DNA of 64,000 nucleotides from Liolophura sinensis (taxonomy: Eukaryota; Mollusca; Polyplacophora; Chitonida; Chitonidae): assembly GCF_032854445.1 (NCBI RefSeq), contig NC_088301.1:24660402-24724401 (forward strand), given 5' to 3'. Shown here piece by piece: positions 11,601 through 21,607 of the stretch (positions within the stretch are counted from its first letter, which is position 1; every line of letters starts with the position of its first letter). The notes beneath the pieces were generated by a model. It was not told where the DNA came from, ran no database searches, and saw only the letters and a program-made list of their open reading frames with translations. Both the position numbers and the translations under genes were made by a program.

Positions 11601-14077
11601 CGTTGGGCATGTACCTGAGATGAAATTATCAATAGAAAACATGACTGAAAAGAAAAATATAATGTATATCCCCAGGAAAAGGTCTGAATTCGTGCTTAGA
11701 GAGGCATTATCATGTCATTCAGCACGAAGTATACACCCAACGGAGGGAAATCAGCTCGAATTTAACATGCATAGTTTTATTTGTAATGTTATGTTATAAT
11801 AACTTAATATAATTGTTATAGTTAGGCAGCTTGTATACGTTCGTATGAGGTGTGATAACATGATGACTTGTTACACTATGGGTATAACTGGCTACCAGTA
11901 ATGTACTTGTAAACATTGTTCCATTATATGGGCATAGCACGTGAAGCCCATGGTGCAGCATTGCCATATCGTGGATATAGTTCTGTTCATGGTGTAATAA
12001 TTATCAACATATTATTGTACGCGTTGAAATATAACACACATATTCTGTTAATTCATGATAAAGATTCTATTAAACTAACAGAATATCATGTTGAACATGA
12101 CCCAATATTGTGCTAACAGAAAACTGAATAACTTCTAGTATCAGTCAGACAACGGATTTTCAGATTAACAGATTAATTTTTGTGAGTATATATATTGGTA
12201 TTAATTGCTACACTTGATGTAATGCTGTTACATTTCGCCTATATAGCAAGTGCCACCCATAATGTAATTAATTATTACATTACCGTTTTTTTTTTCTTAC
12301 ACTGCGGGCGTCTTCTACACGGTCAGATCAGTTGAAGGTTTGGATAAAGCAATGCCACGTGCAGTGTAAAGAAAAATGAATCACAAACACTGACAGGTTT
12401 CTGTTATAGTATGTCCTTTGTGTACCGCTATACAGTGTCAGGTAACAGTTATTCTCGCTTAATGTGAAATATCGCCATTCCATGTGTAGCTGGGCGAAAG
12501 GAGGTTAAATACCGAAGAGGCTGGAGCTGGCGACCCCCAAAAGCTGCCAAGGACAAGGTCGACGCCCCGGAGCTATTCGTCAAGTACAAATACCACGAAC
12601 CCACCATTGATGATCTGCCTGGAATCAGAAAAAAGGTACTTATATTGGCCGATTTTGGACTCCATATATATATTCAGGAGTTGGGTGTCACTAGTTTGGG
12701 CGCCCAAACCGGGTTATTGATGTAAAACTATTCTGTTCTATATTGCCTCCATAAGAAGCCTTAAACTAGCTTGTCAGACCCACTAGGCGCTAGAAAATCT
12801 GCTCACCCTTGATGGGGATCACCTGAATGCATCTGACGAATTATATTCCTTGCATATATCATCAGAAGTTGTGTATTCACATAATTCGTGACTTGTCTTG
12901 AGACAATTATCGCACTTATATGAACGGCATATTTTTTGACGCTTCCTGTCCCGTGGCTGGGGAATACGCAGGTTTCGAGATATGACGTTACGACAACAGA
13001 GTGACGTCCCTTTGTTATATAACGTCGTCGCTTTACGGCACAGTAGGGCCAATCTGGTAATTTTAACATGGGTTCGTATATAGAACATAGAGTACTAATT
13101 AAAAAGCAGCAGACTGATCTTCTGAATCATGTTTTTGAATGGATTTGGGTTCCCAATATTGCAAAAATAATGATGTTATCCCGGTACTTTGATCTAAACA
13201 CGATCAGTGCCATGTTATAAATAGGCAGTTAGCCCTACCGTGCCGTAAAGTGGCGACGTCATTTTGCAATAGGACGTCACTCTGCTGTTGAAATGACGTA
13301 ACTCGAAAACTGCGTATTCTTAGTGTTCCCCCACGCCTAGACCGTGCCGACTGTAATAGTAATTAAATCATCTAAAACAGCGGTGGGATAAATAAATTCA
13401 TATCGTATTTATTTATATATTTATTTATTTGTTTTTATTTTGCCTTTTTAGTTATTTTTCACTATTACGGTCAGTTTTATAGTTGGTGGAAACTGAAGTG
13501 CCCGGAATAATATATAAACCACTTACCTTTGGCAACTTACTGAGCATCTTCCCCACATGTGCCGTGCAGATGTGCACACCTTATTGTTGGCAGACATGTG
13601 GTCTTGTCTTGACAAACAGTGCAAACGGTCATACGAGTGAACGACGTCGACCTTTAATTGTTATCAAGACCCTATAAGCATTGAGAGCAGAGGAGGGTGG
13701 GATTTTCTATTGTATATCTGTAAGCTTATATATGTCCCTGGACACAGTGCCACCTGTATGTCGTATATAGATTTTTTTCGGTGTTTCAGCTCGCTAACTT
13801 TTCTTTTTGTCTTGCGTTGTGCAGGTCAAACAGGTTATGGACGACTACTATAACAGAGTGAGACAGGCGTCTGTGGCTAGGTCCGTCAAGAATTGGGGAC
13901 CAAATGTGCGCCGAGGGTATGGTGGACTCTATCGACCATGTTTGGTTCAGGTCCGTCTACCGCACGTACTCTCCATTCAACCCGGCCGAAGCCAGCATCG
14001 CCAGTCAGTGGATTCCTACTCGACGAATCAACGGAGAATCCAAACCTAAATTAGTACCGTTTACATTCATAGTGTGA
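1427..14077 (+). CDS. Gene A: EF-hand protein with basic, probably disordered tail (nine exons)
   Basis: Exons: 1427-1606, 3159-3267, 4037-4206, 5632-5830, 8825-9297, 10077-10104, 10736-10828, 12490-12635, 13825-14077. Every junction is GT-AG and every phase agrees, giving about 549 residues. Residues 1-140 are polar and proline-rich. LTEEHIEAFKQ (about 143-153) leads into an EF-hand pair of calmodulin type: loop 1 is DKDHGGFIDVDE (159-170) and loop 2 is DIDKSGGITFDE (195-206). Both keep acidic positions 1, 3 and 12 and the central Gly, so calcium binding is likely. A Lys/Arg-rich stretch (314-327) follows, then an acidic linker and a conserved-looking C-terminal region with YRRGWSWRPP and DHVWFRSVYRTYSPFNP. 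The last exon needs a one-base slip near 13891-13898: the upstream part reads in one frame and the convincing C-terminus in the next. I cannot name the product; a calcium sensor or adaptor is only an inference. It shares its promoter region with AGPAT5. Confidence 0.82.
2219..2312 (+). repeat. SINE family B, head fragment (intron 1 of gene A)
   Basis: It has a tRNA-like head (TCTGTGGTTAATGG) followed by GGGTCATACCAAAGACTTAAA. The same block occurs in reverse at about 4440-4480, marking both as SINE family B. Confidence 0.6.
2333..2585. mobile_element. MITE-1: foldback element of 253 bp with ~75-bp terminal inverted repeats
   Basis: The left end starts ACTCAAAAATTAATC and the right end finishes with ATTAATTTTTTGAGT. 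The arms also share GTCTGAGTGATGC / GCATCACTCAGAC and ATGTATTCTG / CAGAATACAT. It lies in intron 1 of gene A, has no ORF and is non-autonomous. A related single end lies at about 12116-12183. Confidence 0.75.
4232..4530 (-). repeat. SINE family B, near-complete copy (intron 3 of gene A)
   Basis: Read on the minus strand it has a tRNA-like head (TAACCTAATGGTTAGAGCG), a body with GGGTCATACCAAAGACTT, and a 3' tail ending in TACGACGCTAAACCCCAAGC. It starts about 25 bases inside the intron after exon 3. Confidence 0.7.
4725..4885 (-). repeat. SINE family C copy with poly-T run
   Basis: The minus strand has a tRNA-like head (CTTTAGTCTAGTGGTAGAAG). A run of about 20 T at 4765-4784 interrupts the copy. 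The same head recurs at 27150, 27450, 38560, 47280 and 47520. Confidence 0.55.
5055..5276 (+). repeat. SINE family A, diverged full-length copy
   Basis: It has a head GGGCCTCCGTGACC, a middle block with GGGCTCAACCCTGTTTCCTC, and a tail with GAATACGGCGTAAAACATCA followed by an ATAAATAA tract. Confidence 0.75.
5281..5437 (+). repeat. SINE family D fragment
   Basis: It contains the family block TTTGCAAAAGCCGGTGGTTTA and a degenerate tail ending in AAATAAATAAAT. It sits directly behind a family A copy. A short CATCGTGCA motif is repeated three times inside. Confidence 0.5.
7337..7830. mobile_element. MITE-2: TIR element with subterminal CACCTGGGTG palindromes
   Basis: Inverted ends carry CATATACGACATTTTCC and AACTTTTGTAACTTTTTCTT (left 7342-7396, right 7777-7825 on the other strand). 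Just inside each end lie repeated units of the form TTTTCACCTGGGTGAAA: five on the left (7408-7500) and two on the right (7723-7760). There is no ORF. A second, shorter copy lies at 29145-29370. Confidence 0.75.
8547..8620 (+). repeat. (TTG)n(TTA)n microsatellite
   Basis: About five GTT units run directly into about 19 ATT units, in intron 4 of gene A. Confidence 0.95.
10230..10378 (-). repeat. SINE family A, 5'-truncated copy
   Basis: It is a reverse-oriented tail and middle block: TTTATTTATTTATTG, then GTTTTACGTCGTACTCAAG and GGGCAGAGCCCGGGGAAAC. It lies in intron 6 of gene A. Confidence 0.85.
10617..10712 (+). repeat. SINE family A, 3' tail fragment next to exon 7 of gene A
   Basis: The tail block ends in a run of about 19 A instead of the usual AAAT tract. 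It stops only about 23 bases before the exon 7 acceptor, so the polypyrimidine tract of that exon is squeezed between the SINE and the exon. Confidence 0.85.
10829..12489. other. Intron 7 of gene A
   Basis: No exon is seen. The only repeat recognised is a single MITE-1-type end at about 12116-12183 (reading TTAACAGATTAATTTTTGTG). A 104-codon open frame at 11485-11799 has no recognisable features. Confidence 0.5.
12905..13378. mobile_element. MITE-3: foldback element with ~135-bp arms in intron 8 of gene A
   Basis: The left arm (about 12930-13052) reads GAATACGCAG, ATGACGTTACG, CAGAGTGACGTCC and CTTTACGGCACAGTAGGGC. The right arm (about 13231-13375) carries the same blocks in reverse complement and reverse order. 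The loop is about 180 bp and there is no ORF. Outer borders are approximate. Confidence 0.75.
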
Positions 14078-14109
14078 ATATTAATATTTATTTATATAGG
14101 GTAAAACAC

Positions 14110-14115
14110 AATAAA
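14110..14115 (+). terminator. Poly(A) signal of gene A
   Basis: AATAAA lies 33 bases after the proposed stop codon of gene A, the right order for a short 3' UTR. Confidence 0.55.
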
Positions 14116-14129
14116 ATGTAATGACAAAT

Positions 14130-15560
14130 GCAAATTCGCAAGTACCGTTGTATGAATTAAGACGTAAGTCGTAAACACTAATTACCAGGGTATTGGTTTA
14201 ACATTTACAGTACTAATAACGATGAACATAAAAGAGAATATCAAACTGTGATTATGACTTTTTAATAAATGATTTGCTTTATTAAAAATGGGTAAATTAT
14301 GACCATAGTGTTTTCATTCAGTGAGAATTTACGATGTTCATATAGAGCAGAACCTTAATTGCTAAATGGTTACATGTGCTTGGCTATTAATCGTTAGGCC
14401 ACACAAGGTGCGGGTGTAAACCCTGCCCTTGGTCACGGAATGTATAGAGTTTTTTCCTTATCACTGTTCGTGGGGTCATGGAGGTAGAAGAGATTCTATC
14501 CTATACATCCATAGTGGGACCTTGTTGATAAAATAAGGGCCAGGGACACTCAAGTGGCCTTTGGGGCAGTAGATGAACACTTGTCTCCCATTAGTCTGGT
14601 ATACGAATTTATATACGTCGTGGTTTGTCAGATACTTGCCAAAAGTCGACTGTATTACCCTATATACAATACTAAACAACACTCAGATCGAATACCTCTC
14701 TATCTACGATGAACATGCCACTTGTGTTGCAAATCTCAACGGCTACAGACGTAAAATACCAGGATTACAAAATTTAATGATTAGAAGTCTGGCTTATGTC
14801 CAAGATCGCTTCGTGGTCACGGTGGTCATATAGTGAAATATATAAATGAATGAACACACAAATGCCGTGTGGCCATTCCCCGAATCTGACAATAGTTTTA
14901 AGGCTAAACTTTCTAGGATGTAGTAAGTTGTGTCGTGGAATGGGTGTTTCCCCAATCTTTGAAATACTGAAAATTCTGCCTGGATATTTGTCTTTGAGCA
15001 ATGTACCGCGTACACACCAGTCTTCTCGGTCTTGCAAACATTACACACATCTGGATCGCTAACCCTGAATCTTTAAATATTTTTATTCGACATAATTGAC
15101 TTAAAACGCAAATGTTAAGAAGCATGGTTGTGACCTAGCATGGTACAACATAGATACTGCATGATTCACTCGCCTTTTCCGTCATCACTGAAAACTGTTG
15201 ACCGAGGCTTCTCTTTGCAGGAAATCCGTCCTAATTTTTTTTTTTTACATTAAATACTTTCTCAGTTCTTTAGTAGTTTCTGTTGAACGTTGTTTTGGAC
15301 ATCGCATGGTCTTGCGCCTAGTATTCCCCCACAACGTCCGTAATTGTGGCTGACATGCAGATGGTATATGAATGTTTGTTTGGACGCCTATAGTATGATC
15401 CGTGTGAACGGTAGTGCATTTTGCTGTTATATTTCCATCCCGGCATCTCTATATATCTGGAATCCCATATACTACATTTAACTGACTCACAAAATCGCAC
15501 TGCCATTTTCTGTCAGCTGCTTTGTGATGCGAGAGGTCAGGCAAACCCACCACCAATGAA
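14130..15560. other. Intergenic DNA after gene A
   Basis: No gene, repeat family or RNA gene is recognised. Short open frames here lack splice context and familiar motifs. Confidence 0.5.
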
Positions 15561-15914
15561 GGGGACTTGGGGCCAGCCCAGAGCTATATGACAATGACGA
15601 ATATAATCTGTGTTCCATCTACTTGGGTAATTGCTAAAATTGTGGTCAGAAATATGCTGGCTAAAATGTTAATCACATTAAATGACCCCCAATTATCACC
15701 ACTTTTCATTCGGTGCAGCTTTCAGTATATACAAATTATAATGTCAAACCTCAATTACAATGTTTACGCGTTCTTAAATGCTATTCATATTGATAATGGC
15801 CAATGTAGAGGCTTTGTATCTTGTAAATACACGACGTCCTTGCATAATAAGCAATTTGCGGTGCTTGCTTTTTATGTACGATCAATTGTTATGATTTAAT
15901 AATAGGCAGAAACA

Positions 15915-16240
15915 TTAAATGAATACAAGTCACACACAAAAAACATTTGTGTTGTATGAACCCAAACTTGTGTTCTTTGTAACAAAAGCCTTGTGTCATA
16001 TTTGAATTAACACAAGATGTGTTGGATGTTATACACAATACTTGTTGCAAACTACACAAGCTTTGTTGCATTGCATAAATTACCTCATTTTGGTTCAACA
16101 CAAGTTTGTGTTTTATTTTTTTGTAACAAAAACGTGTACTTCACAATTATATAAAACGTGTTGAAGTAACACATTTCAATATTAAATGAAAACAACACAA
16201 GCTGTTGTGTTAGATTTCTACACAAGTGTATTTGGGGCCA
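15915..16240. repeat. AACACAA / TTGTGTT-rich cluster
   Basis: Over 320 bp the short motif ACACAA or its complement TTGTGT occurs more than a dozen times in both orientations, with irregular spacing. It could be a degraded foldback element; clean terminal repeats are not visible. Confidence 0.45.
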
Positions 16241-16844
16241 CGCATGTCTAGCCAAGAATGGAGGTCTACGTTTCATTGACACATCCCCAAAACAGCCACC
16301 AAGAAACCTCGAAATTACACCAAAATTTGCATCATATTATACTGTATATTGTAATTTTACTTCGCTTTAGTTAAAGTCAGAACACAATTGCTATGAGTGT
16401 ATCCCAAAATTTCTGTAGATGTTAAATCTCTCCGTTCTGTACTATAGCGCTTATTCTGAAATATAAAGGTTTTACATTTTCATTACTGAGGACTTTTACT
16501 TCCCTATTCCCTATATATTTCTCTACATATACATCAACATCGACCAAAGATAAAATAATTAAATCCAAATTAAAGAAGTAGGACCTCTAATTTACATAAC
16601 ATTTGTACTTTCCGGAGCCCAAGCTACATATAGCCGACTATCACTATACACATGGAGCCCGACACCGGTCATATTTATCTTCACAAGGCATATTCTAACT
16701 TCAAACTGTCTGAATAGGCAAAATATCATAGTTTCATTTGACATGGAATTGATTATTGCGCGGGATTTCGAGTCCAAATATGGCGGAATTGCGCAGAAAC
16801 AAAAACACTCAAAATTCGTCGAGAAGGCATCGATTTACACTATA

Positions 16845-17063
16845 CACTGAGAGAAATGTTTGGGTCCCCTGATTCAAAAATCTGAGCTGTACAATTGAGT
16901 TAATTCAACTCAGAAAAACTGAAGAAAAAAGTCACATGACCAGATCATCTGAGTTATGAAACCCGTCTGGTTATTTTTGACGATTCTCTTTAGTCGGAAA
17001 GCTCCCAGGAGTATTTCACTTTTGTCATTTTTGAGCCAGTTGACCTAAACATTTCTCTCACTG
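16845..17063. mobile_element. MITE-4: 219-bp TIR element flanked by TA
   Basis: The left end reads CACTGAGAGAAATGTTTGGG and the right end is its near-complement, ending CATTTCTCTCACTG (about 20 of 22 paired). Both sides abut TA, the target duplication typical of Tc1/mariner-type transposition. There is no ORF. Confidence 0.8.
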
Positions 17064-17149
17064 TACCTGTTGATCGGGACATAAAACTGAAGATTCGGAC
17101 ACATGCATACTGTTATTATTTGTTCTTCGATGTATATAAAAATCAACTA

Positions 17150-18340
17150 TGCCAGGTTTCTAGTTAAGATTTTATCATCGATAATAGCGAGGTTGTGATT
17201 TCCATTTCTTCCTGAATCATACCACGAATGCGTGAAGGTGGCCAACTTATTCTGGTCTATTGGCCAGATAGGCAAAATTGGTAAAATTGACGCTTAAGAA
17301 ACCTGCATCAATGATACATGATTTACATGGATAAAGTGTCGTACCCCAACGTTCAGAAATCAAGCCAATAAATTAACCAAAATTCCACATATACATATAA
17401 AAAACTTTTTTATTTGAAATTCAAATTTCTAACCTAAAATTTTGCGATAGGAATGCACTATATTTAAAAGAATATCCATGAGGTCCCCAGTTAAATCAAT
17501 GACTGGGTGCATCAACTGAATATCTTTGCTTTTCAGCACGTGTTCCATCTCGTCGCCCTAAAAGTCATGTTAACAATCTCCTTTCCATGATCAGTTTGCT
17601 ACAGTCTGCGGATTCTTCTTTACTGAACGTGCAATGAATCACAAAAGTTTATTGTTTTGTGTGTGTGTGTGTGTGCGCGCATGTACACGATTTCAACTGA
17701 TCAACAGACCAGCTATAGCATGGGTTCGCTATCCACTAGGCTTTATGTCCATCCAGTTGTCGTTAAAGTAACTACACATAAGCTTTACCGTTCAGTGTGC
17801 AGGTCTTTGCAAAACAAAGAGTCTGCTCACTAATTCGCTCCAAGAGGAGCAATTCAGCAATAAGTCAATAAGTCAGTAAGACTTATCCACAAAGCCAGCG
17901 TGAAACCTTAACGATCTAACATCTAGACTGAATTGCGAAGATATAACGGCGAGTTTTTTCACGTGTATTAAGCTCCATATGTAAAACAGCAATTGTACAT
18001 GCGTATGCTCATATAGTTGAAAGGCAGCCTATTTACGTTTTCGTGGGTTTCCCCCGGGCTCTGCCCGGTTTCCTCCCACCATAATGCTGGCCGCCGTCGC
18101 ATAAGTGAAATATTCTTGAGTACGGCGTAGAACACCAATCAAATAAATAAATAAATAAATAAATAAATTTACATTTTCTGTCCACCCGCGCTGGCATTTC
18201 GCTGGAAATCTCGGACCGTGTTCTAACACCACATACAAGACTGGATCTTTTTTTTTAGTTGTATGCCGCACTGATTAAGTAAGGTCCGTATACAGGCCTA
18301 TGCAATAGATGTATTGCAATCATTATAGATAGGCCTAGTA
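17150..18340 (+). repeat. Tandem duplication, unit 1
   Basis: It matches 18515-19510: the blocks AGTTAAGATTTTAT, AAGAGGAGCAATTCAGCA, GACTGAATTGCGAAGATATA and CTATGCAATAGATGTA occur in the same order in both. Unit 1 contains a SINE (18043-18167) missing from unit 2. Confidence 0.8.
18043..18167 (+). repeat. SINE family A, 5'-truncated, with target duplication
   Basis: The middle block and tail end in (AAAT)n. It is flanked by TTTACGTTTTC at 18032-18042 and TTTACATTTTC at 18168-18178, an 11-bp target duplication with one mismatch. Confidence 0.9.
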
Positions 18341-18514
18341 TTCCAGCTACACATAGTGTTTTAATTGAATATATCGGCTTATTTTCATCACTGAGTACAT
18401 ATATATCCTAAATAGTAGAGCGATGGTTGGAATATAACTTGTTTCATATATATACTAGCATTTGTAAACTTTCCTTGGCTTAAGCTTCCCGAAATTGCAC
18501 AGAGGTGAAAACTA

Positions 18515-19510
18515 GTTTAGGGTAACAGTTAAGATTTTATGACAGCAAATAGCCAGGGTGTGATTTTCATTTCATCCCGAATCATACCAGGAATGTGAGA
18601 AGCTGAGTAGCTCACTTTGGTCTGCTTCATTTGTGGCGCTATGGAATAGATAGACAGCTGCCTGGGGCTCTACCCACTAAACTTTCCCCGCACTTTCACT
18701 CACTGGTTTTCTATTTAAATTGTTGAACAAGCCGTGAGTTTACAATAAACTACCAACATCTGGTGATGGTTTAGCATCACCCAAGGAAAGAAGTTCTATT
18801 ACACTGTTTAATCTCCAGATAAAATCTGTTTCGTGTCAGGTTTCAGGTTTTCGAGAATTTAGTTAAACGTTGCTGACACTTAAAGAGTTTGCTGGTGGCA
18901 GCACCGCCTGAAGTATATTATACTGACCCAACATACACAGCCTGTGTCTGGGGCCTGATCGATAGCCAGGGAGAGGCAGAGGTCTATTTGTTGTTGTTAC
19001 TTTATCTGGGGTCAACCAACCAGCTATAGCGCGGGCCCTCTACCGACTGGACTTTACAGCCATCCAGCTGCTATTGGGGTTACCACGGATAAGTGTTCGA
19101 GTTCAGTGTACGGGTCTATGTACCACAAAGGGTATGCTCACTCGCTTCAAGAGGAGCAATTCAGCAGCAAAGACAAGTCCACAAAGCCAGCCTGGAGCCT
19201 TAACGGTCAAACAACCAGACTGAATTGCGAAGATATAACGGTGAGTTCTTTCACGTGTATTAAGCCCTATGTACAAAACGGCAATTGTACATGCATACGC
19301 ACATACGCTCGTATGGTTGAAAGGCAACCTATTTAGGCTTTCTGCCCACCGGCGCTGGCATTTCACTGGAAATCTCGGACATTGGAAATGTTCTAACACC
19401 ACAAACAAGACTGGATTTTCGGTCCTCAGTTGCATACCGTGCTTACTATAAGTATCGTCCGCATATAGGCCTATGCAATAGATGTACAGCAGGGATTATA
19501 TATAGGCCTA
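18515..19510 (+). repeat. Tandem duplication, unit 2 (empty SINE site)
   Basis: It is the partner of 17150-18340. The segment corresponding to the SINE insertion point (near 19336-19342) carries no SINE. Confidence 0.8.
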
Positions 19511-20635
19511 GTCCTATATGCATGCTTTCACCTCGAAAATCTGGTAACGCCAATTCATAAGTGATTATCTATTACCGGCGCGAAGTTTGAGGCAGTTAAG
19601 GTATTATACAAGCCTGTCGTTATATGGCCTTTTTTTTTTTAACTCGCGCCTACACGCTTTGCTCGCGCAGACAAGGAGCTATAATATTGTCTAAATATCA
19701 TTGGATGCTAACCTCAGCTTCACTGCCTCAAAAGTTCAGAACTCTAGATTTTGTTGGAGTTCACATTTTACACATGCTGTTAAGAATTATTCTGTACTAT
19801 GATTTCCGGTTATTATCAACCGTATTTCTCAGAATATCGTCCAGTTCGAGTCCACGTACATCCGGACGTTCGCAACAATGGCTAGCAGATGAGATATAAG
19901 AACAGGTTTGAAGGTATGGGAAAATGAACAATGGAAGATATTCCGAGAACTATATACCTTATAATAACTTGGAATTATAGTGTGTAAGACAACAGAACAA
20001 TCAACGTCAACTTAGAACTTATGATGCTGTGTTAAAGGATGTATTAACTTCCATGCTACTTTGACAAGATTTTCACCTCTGTGTCTGCGCGAATGAGGCT
20101 TAATTGTGGCAGAGAGTAAAAGCATAATTGACCGAATGCCCGCGACCTAAATACTTGGTCATTTCCCTCATTGTAAGCTTGCCACTGACTCATGCAAGTG
20201 AAGTGCCCGGATGTGCGAGGTCTCCATAGATGTTATATGCGTTACCATCGATCGACATCCATTCATATATGTTATATTCTGGGCTGCCGATCGATGAAAC
20301 TATAGCAAAATCTAGTGATTTGTACATCTCTGAAATAATTAACCTGATAAGGCTATCGGCATATTCACAAGTACACGTGCCATATTCAGTGTGGGAGGCC
20401 ATATATGTACTCTATTAATAGTACTATGTACTCGTTAAGCTAGTGCACTGGACACAGTTATTGTTACGTAGCCTCACTCTCCCATGATCCATCAACACAG
20501 TCTTGGTTCTCAAGTAACTTTTAATGTCGAACTGTAATACAATTAACAGCGGTCATTTTGCAACACAAAACCTGCTGTTACTTCCTGACAATTTCCTGTC
20601 GAGCCTTTTCTGAAACAGAAGTTACCCCCTGGCCC

Positions 20636-20735
20636 TGTCGTGGGTTTCCTCCATCATAAAGCTGGCCGCTGTCGTTTAAGCGAAATATTCTTGAGTACGG
20701 CGTAAATCACTAATCACATAAATTTACTTAACAGC
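20636..20735 (+). repeat. SINE family A, tail fragment
   Basis: It contains CGTGGGTTTCCTCC, GAGTACGGCGTAAATCAC and an ACATAAAT end. The matching copy at 29960-30068 shows it was already present before the segmental duplication. Confidence 0.8.
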
Positions 20736-21607
20736 TATGTGTTCAAAAGAAAATAATAATGCATTCCATAGGAAGTTAATAAAGCATAGCGTTAATTATA
20801 TATGCATAGATAAAATATCTTTGCACAACCGAAATATAGCAGTTCAAAGTAAAAGCAAAATCGGACACATAAAGACAACAGAAAGCGCTGTAATGTAATC
20901 ATTTTTAAAGAATTAGGCGCCAGTAATTCCTTAATACGAGGAAGCAGGTGTTTTCGCTTACGTTACACGAACTTATTGCTTTCTGGAACTTTTGTTATTG
21001 ATTTTTAATCATATGTACGTAGGGTTCGAGTGACGCGACATCTTGTTACCGATTACTTTAACATTACGCATCCCGTGCACGGCCTGGAAAGATTTCATGT
21101 TGATTTGTAGTTCCCTAGCACTTCAGGAAAAAATGCATCTGGCCGTTTAGGTCTGTTTCAACCCCTCATCCTAAATAACTCAGGTTATATGATTTGTTGT
21201 CTTTTTGTCTTTTATTACTCTTGCCTACAAGGCACAGAATCTGTTTCTTCTGTCAAGTAAGCATGGGCTCGCAATAACAACATCCTTCAAAAAGCACCTG
21301 ATTTATATCTTATGACACAAAGCTACATTCGAAGCCGGACAAAAGCTGGGTTCGAACACACAATCTCATTCGCAGGCCAACGGCCTGATAATAACATTGA
21401 ACCTGGGGCCGCTTTCACGTTCGCTGTAGTTGCGAGCTCGTAACGTTAGGAGAGCTTCGTAAAACTGGGCCAAGTGCTTTAGCTTGTCGTAACCAGCGAT
21501 TTACATTTTACACTAATTACGGTGAAAAGTTTTATGATACAAAGCACAGTTGTTGTTGTTGCTGTTATTATCATTATTATTTATTGCAGAATACCTTCAG
21601 CTCAAAT

